DNA from: Isochrysis galbana | Taxonomy: Eukaryota > Haptophyta > Isochrysidales > Isochrysidaceae | DNA length: 51,225 nucleotides | NCBI GenBank assembly: GCA_018136815.1 | Contig: CM030932.1 | Span: 2,074,009 to 2,125,233, forward strand | Reading direction: 5' to 3' | Shown here: piece after piece, positions 47,623 through 51,225 of the stretch | Layout of the letters: each line of letters begins with the position of its first letter | Numbering within the stretch: position 1 is the stretch's first letter | Made by a program: the position numbers and the translations under genes | The notes under the pieces: generated by a model | Seen by the model: only the letters and a program-made list of their open reading frames with translations | Told to the model about the DNA's origin: nothing | The model's database searches: none

Positions 47623-48606
47623 TCACGCCGCACATGTAGCGGGGACTTTTAAGAAGATTTTTTGATTCGCTGCGCTACACCTCCTCCGTTGTATCCTCTT
47701 TCGCGGCTGACGCCTTGGCATCAACGGGAGGCACGCGTTCGCAAGCCTCCTACTGCTCTCGTCCGAACGATGGTATTGAGGACGCCGATGCCTATGAAGA
47801 ATGGTGCCCAACAGAAGCATCCCGAGCAAGAGAGCAGAGCTAATTTGCAGTACCATGATGGTTGCTATGACAGGTAGCGCATGCAAGGCCATATGATCAC
47901 TCTCCCAAACTGCACGGTGTTCTAGCATGGACGCAATGTGAAGGAGCCAAGCCCCAGTGAGCATCACCGTGGCAGTGCGTATGATGGGCGCCAGGCGAGC
48001 GCTGCCGATGGGTGTTGTTGACGCCTCAGCAGCCGCTGCCAAACATGGCCCAGTGGAGAAAATGGCCAGGATGAGGTGAGCCCGCGACCAGATGCCCTCT
48101 TGGCCAATGGCATGGAAAAACATACCAGCCGCCTGGCATCCATATGCGAGTGAGGTGACGACTAGTGATAGAGAGGCGACAAGCTTTTGTAACTGCACAT
48201 CACGTGCATGGCAACGTGTCAGACCGACACCGAAGAGCTCAATCGCACCCATGAAAGTGAAGCCGAGGTACATGGTGGCGTGACCCCACAGGTCAACGTG
48301 TGGCCCGATCACATGTCCATCGTCTGGTGACTGCAACGGCCTCCAGTACGTGCGCGCTGGGTTGAGATCCTTGGCATAGACTTCGATGGTGACAAGGACG
48401 ACAGAGAGGATCACCTTGAGCATTGGCTCGACCGCGAGCCGTGCCATCCAGTGCACCCCAGGCCAACTATACCAAGAGCGGCTGGGCTGAGCATCTGACG
48501 CAACCAGCAGCCCAGTCAGCCCGATTGCATGGTGTGCACCGAGGAGCATCAGCATGACCCCGGGCCCGCGATGGCCTAGCACGGTGCCCACCGGCATCGT
48601 CTCCAT
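47623..48606 (-). CDS. TMEM45/DUF716-like multi-pass membrane protein
   Basis: A single-exon frame of 327 residues from ATG 48606. It starts METMPVGTVLGHRGPGVMLM, with the GH..PG motif near the N terminus as in TMEM45 proteins, and has about seven hydrophobic helices. The central DLWGHATMYLGFTFMGAIEL and FFHAIGQEGIW match the family's HATMY...G..EL and FH.HG patterns. The molecular function of the family is poorly known. The C-terminal tail is basic (RRPQYHRSDESSRRLANACL; RRQPRKRIQRRR). Its last residues, KVPATCAA and the stop codon, come from a dispersed repeat (47619-47645), so the original C terminus was replaced. The tail is probably cytosolic. Confidence 0.65.
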   Translation of the reverse strand: METMPVGTVLGHRGPGVMLMLLGAHHAIGLTGLLVASDAQPSRSWYSWPGVHWMARLAVEPMLKVILSVVLVTIEVYAKDLNPARTYWRPLQSPDDGHVIGPHVDLWGHATMYLGFTFMGAIELFGVGLTRCHARDVQLQKLVASLSLVVTSLAYGCQAAGMFFHAIGQEGIWSRAHLILAIFSTGPCLAAAAEASTTPIGSARLAPIIRTATVMLTGAWLLHIASMLEHRAVWESDHMALHALPVIATIMVLQISSALLLGMLLLGTILHRHRRPQYHRSDESSRRLANACLPLMPRRQPRKRIQRRRCSAANQKIFLKVPATCAA

Positions 48607-49334
48607 CGCAGCTTTCGTCTCGCAATTTGATCTCTCTCCCTCTCCCTCTCCTTCCCTCCCCCACTCCCTCTCCCCTCAGGTCCGCCGGAGCCTCAATGGA
48701 CAGTCGGTGAGTGGGAGGTTGGGGGGGGGGGATGGGGGCTGTAATTATTTTTTAAATCGGGGCTCCGCTGCCGATGAGGCACGGTCCCTCTGCACTAGGG
48801 TTAAACTAGAAACTAGGACAACAAGAAAACCCTGACACCCCCTCTATAACCAGCGGGCTTTAGTTTGCGCTAGTGAACGGCGACGGAGCAGCGAAGGGGC
48901 GCACGAGACCGGAGATAAAAAAACACAATCTTGAGCGTTAGTACCTCTACTCTCACTAGACTTGCACTAACACGCCAAGCCACGACACACATGACCGCAC
49001 CAAGTCCCAAGGCACAAACAAAACTAAGTAAGCACCTGATTATACCTCCCCCCTCGCAAGCCCCCGGCTCCCGTACGAACTCCCCACAAGCTCATACGGG
49101 TGAAAACCCAGTTAGCCTCGCCAATGTGACCTGTACATTGAAGATTTACCAGGAAAAAGCACCGGGGGGGGGGGGAGCGAGCTTTTGCGGTCGTCCCGTT
49201 GAGAGTGAGAGGCCCTTGGGGCAGGCGAGCCTGCCCGAGCATTTCTCCGCAGAATACAGAATAAGCGACGGCGCCCGGGGAACCATACGTTGAGAGGGCA
49301 TCCCTGGCCGAACTTGCGCCGCTCCCTCCGTTCT
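48607..49334. other. Upstream of the TMEM45-like gene; dispersed-repeat pieces
   Basis: The plus strand is C/T-rich at 48631-48678, then ctcag|GTCC and ATGGACAGTCG|gtgagt (48695-48708) mimic a small exon, but nothing follows. 48767-48815 matches 28753-28825, and 48930-48985 matches 33615-33670. A G run lies at 49163-49176. No gene is called. Confidence 0.4.
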
Positions 49335-50350
49335 TCCGCCTGTCGCCAGCCTCTCACTCCGCCCGTTTACTAATGTAAACGGGTCGCGGTTATCGGTGAA
49401 TCCCCGGTCCGGGGACTGACGATTTCCGCTCTCCCTTCTTCCACTCTCTCTTCGCCCTCTCCTGCGGCGCGTGCCCATGTCGCGCGCCACGACCTGCTCT
49501 CAGGGGTCCTGAGGGGGCTCCCAGAGGGCCAGCCAGGCAGCTCAGGGGGCAGTAGAGGCTGGGGCTCAGCCCCTGGCCCCTCCTGCCTCTCCCTCGCGTG
49601 CCTCGCCGGTCCTGTGTGCCCCCTGCAGGCCTCTGTCTGCCTGGTGACCAGGAGAGGGGGGGAAGAGTGAGTTGGCTCCGGCCGGAGTTTCGATCCAAAA
49701 CCACCCTTATTTCGATTCGAAATTTCGATGAGGTTGGAGCAAATTTCGAGCTTCGAGGGGTCTAATTTCGGCCTAATTTCGAATCGGAATTTGCTTAAGC
49801 GTCGCCGCGGCGGGCCCCGATGCGTTGCAGCGCGGCCATCCCCGGTCTCGGATGCTGAGTGGAGACCAACCTCTTGCGACGAGCTTGGGGGGTCGGAGGG
49901 ATGCCCTGAGCCCTCAAGGGCGTCATCATGTCATCATCCTCATCCTCATCCTCGTCGTTGTCGGTTTTGCGCTTGCGCTTGGATGCCCGGAAGCGCGCCA
50001 AGGCGCGGCGCGCGGCCCCGGGCGGGCGGGGGGGGGAGCGAGGAGCGGGCTGGGGGGGGCTTATTTCGCTTCGTCAGCGCCATATCGACCTTTAATTTCG
50101 GTAAAAAGTTTTGATTGCGATTGGCCCCCCTTATTTCGAAAAAAAATTCTCGAAACTCTGGCCGGAGCCAAAGAGTGAGTACGAGTGCTGGCCCGAGTGG
50201 GCTTAGGAGTGCGAGTCTCGACCCGCGCCCACTGGGGGTCTGGGTCAGAGTGTTGAGTGCTCAGCCCATGCCAAGAGGCAGGGCGTGAGAGTGACTGACG
50301 GGCCCCCCCGGAGGGAAGTTAGTGCCCGGTGTAGGGGGGCGCAGAGCGCC
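49335..50350 (+). repeat. R1 dispersed repeat, copy interrupted by a 500-bp element
   Basis: The R1 blocks occur in the same order as at 26970-27600: ctgtcgccagcc, the cccgttt...aaacggg hairpin, ctgctctcagg, gaggctggggctcag, cctggtgaccagg. After the insertion at 49672-50171 come gtgcgagtc and gcccactgggggtctggg. The continuous copy shows the pre-insertion state. Confidence 0.85.
49672..50171. mobile_element. 500-bp non-autonomous DNA transposon with 8-bp target duplication and GC-rich cargo
   Basis: Terminal inverted repeats begin TTGGCTCCGGCCGGAGTTTC on the left and match TTGGCTCCGGCCAGAGTTTC on the right. Flanks agagtgag (49664-49671 and 50172-50179) are a perfect 8-bp duplication. The arms (49672-49800 and 50070-50171) are AT-rich, with repeated atttcga. 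The centre (about 49800-50060) is GC-rich and holds a minus-strand ORF of 68 codons, 50001-49795, whose codon beginning is not ATG-certain but which reads RFRASKRKRKTDNDEDEDED and then RRKRLVSTQ. The sharp composition change suggests captured host DNA. No transposase is present. The superfamily is undecided: the duplication length fits hAT or P, but the TT start is unusual for both. Confidence 0.88.
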
Positions 50351-50399
50351 CCCATCGCCCCCTATTTTAACAATAGGTTCTCACGAGACTAGTGGTAAA

Positions 50400-50515
50400 T
50401 AGAAATATGCAGTTTTTTTGGCCAAAATATGCAGTGCATATATGCAAAATATGCAGAAAAAACACACCAAATATGCAGTAAAATATGCAAAATATGCAAA
50501 AAATATGCGGTGGGC
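50400..50515. repeat. AAATATGCA repeat cluster
   Basis: About nine copies of aatatgca (some as atatgcag) lie within 115 bp at irregular spacing. They sit downstream, on the minus strand, of a hAT transposase end. They may be subterminal transposase-binding repeats of that element. Confidence 0.8.
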
Positions 50516-50739
50516 GACCACGAGCGGCGGCGGCGCGGCGGCGCCCACATAGCTTATAGCTTATTTGCGTAGAACAAGAATGACCAAGAGCAACTATATA
50601 GGCCCCCATCCTCCCTGTCTAGCTCCCTACCTAGCCCATACCCACACCATAACCCACTAACCCACACACATAAATGCTTAATTAGTTTGCCATAAGCAAT
50701 TGTTCATTGTTCAACAACGACATTTTAGATTGAGAAGTA
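50516..50739. other. 3' flank of the hAT ORF
   Basis: Mixed, AT-richer sequence with a short GCG run at about 50525-50545. No clear terminal inverted repeat was found that would close the element. Confidence 0.4.
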
Positions 50740-51225
50740 TCACTCTCCCCGCTCGTGCTTGCGCTTATTGCGATTGAACCGCAACATGAGAGACGCAGAC
50801 ACTTGGTCCTGGAGGGAGGTACCTCTCGAGGATGGAAACATGCATGCAAGCAAAGAAAAGACACGCTCACATGAAGCTGAATTGGGACTGAGGCACAAGA
50901 CAATCCTCGCAGCAGCAGCCCATGCCGGGAACTGGCCCTTATGAGATCGCCACCATGCCAACACATGTTTGGTGAATTGAATAACATCTGATTCGTCCAT
51001 GTCGACGTTCCGACAAGCTGCAACATACATAGGTAGTTCATTGAGCAAACTCTGGAGAGAGATGTCCGCCAAAGGGGGAAGGGAGGATAGTTGTTGCACC
51101 CACAGCGCGTCTATCTGTGATTGAGCGCGAGCAACGTACGCGGGATTGAATGCACGCAAGAGACCCGTGATCCGATGTTGGTCTTTGCACCCATAGGGAC
51201 GAGCACAGTTGTCCGTCAGCCGGTC
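50740..51225 (-). CDS. hAT-family transposase, C-terminal dimerisation domain (partial)
   Basis: The minus-strand frame is open from the window edge to a stop at 50740, about 161 codons. It contains FTKHVLAWWRSHKGQFPAWA, then AARIVLCLSPNSASCERVFS and LLACMFPSSRGTSLQDQVSA. This is the hAT C-terminal signature (W.......P.L...A...L..P.SSA..ER.FS), used for dimerisation of the transposase. The catalytic RNase-H-like part would lie to the right, outside the window. No frame break is seen in this piece, so the element could be relatively young. The AAATATGCA cluster further downstream may mark its 3' end. Element boundaries are not determined. Confidence 0.85.
   Translation of the reverse strand, partial: DRLTDNCARPYGCKDQHRITGLLRAFNPAYVARAQSQIDALWVQQLSSLPPLADISLQSLLNELPMYVAACRNVDMDESDVIQFTKHVLAWWRSHKGQFPAWAAAARIVLCLSPNSASCERVFSLLACMFPSSRGTSLQDQVSASLMLRFNRNKRKHERGE

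Noticed and set aside
50400-50515. AAATATGCA cluster considered as a CRISPR array
   Set aside because: Units are too short, irregularly spaced and without unique spacers; the host is a eukaryote.

Overview
This window looks like nuclear DNA of a eukaryote with a GC-rich, transposon-rich genome, most likely a unicellular alga or other protist. The evidence is eukaryote-only genes (eIF3a, ribosomal protein eL31, a U1A/U2B''-type snRNP protein), short GT-AG introns of about 100-230 bp, long homopurine/homopyrimidine and poly(G) tracts, and dense DNA-transposon and LINE-like debris. A haptophyte-like alga is my guess from overall style; nothing here proves it. A 100-N assembly gap lies at 18626-18725.

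Host genes, left to right: asparagine synthetase 5' end (1-325, minus); a multi-exon DXD glycosyltransferase (3116-4672, plus); a stand-alone receiver-domain protein (8193-8837, minus); a five-exon dCMP deaminase (13433-14782, minus); a DMT/NIPA-like transporter (16601-17569, minus); an unidentified gene cut by the gap (18351-18625, plus); a coiled-coil protein of possible large-DNA-virus origin (21054-21704, plus); an acidic-protein exon (22633-22960, plus); eL31 (23645-24213, plus); an Hrq1-type helicase (29787-33505, minus); a coiled-coil ORF (35880-36437, minus); a two-RRM snRNP protein (38586-39311, plus); eIF3a (42469-45825, minus); and a TMEM45-like membrane protein (47623-48606, minus). 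They are ordinary, mostly unrelated housekeeping genes and do not form a pathway or cluster.

The rest is mobile DNA in layers. Two non-autonomous DNA elements have perfect 8-bp target duplications and carry GC-rich cargo that looks captured from host genes: a hAT-type element at 1907-2771 and a 500-bp element at 49672-50171. The second sits inside a copy of a dispersed repeat (called R1 here) whose uninterrupted copy is also in the window. A LINE-like family is present as at least five fragments. Its 3' ends finish in a fixed CTTCAGATG followed by oligo(T), not poly(A). Its 5' end is a small hairpin exactly 5 nt before the ORF1 start codon in three copies. Two of those 5' ends are joined head-to-head to ORF2 sequence, as expected from twin priming. 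There are also two relics of a PIF/Harbinger transposase, a fold-back element with about 220-bp arms, the end of a hAT transposase at the right edge, and possible LTR-element starts.

The items most worth following up are the oligo(T)-ended, hairpin-started LINE family, the two cargo-carrying DNA elements, and the asparagine synthetase whose catalytic cysteine lies behind a leader peptide.
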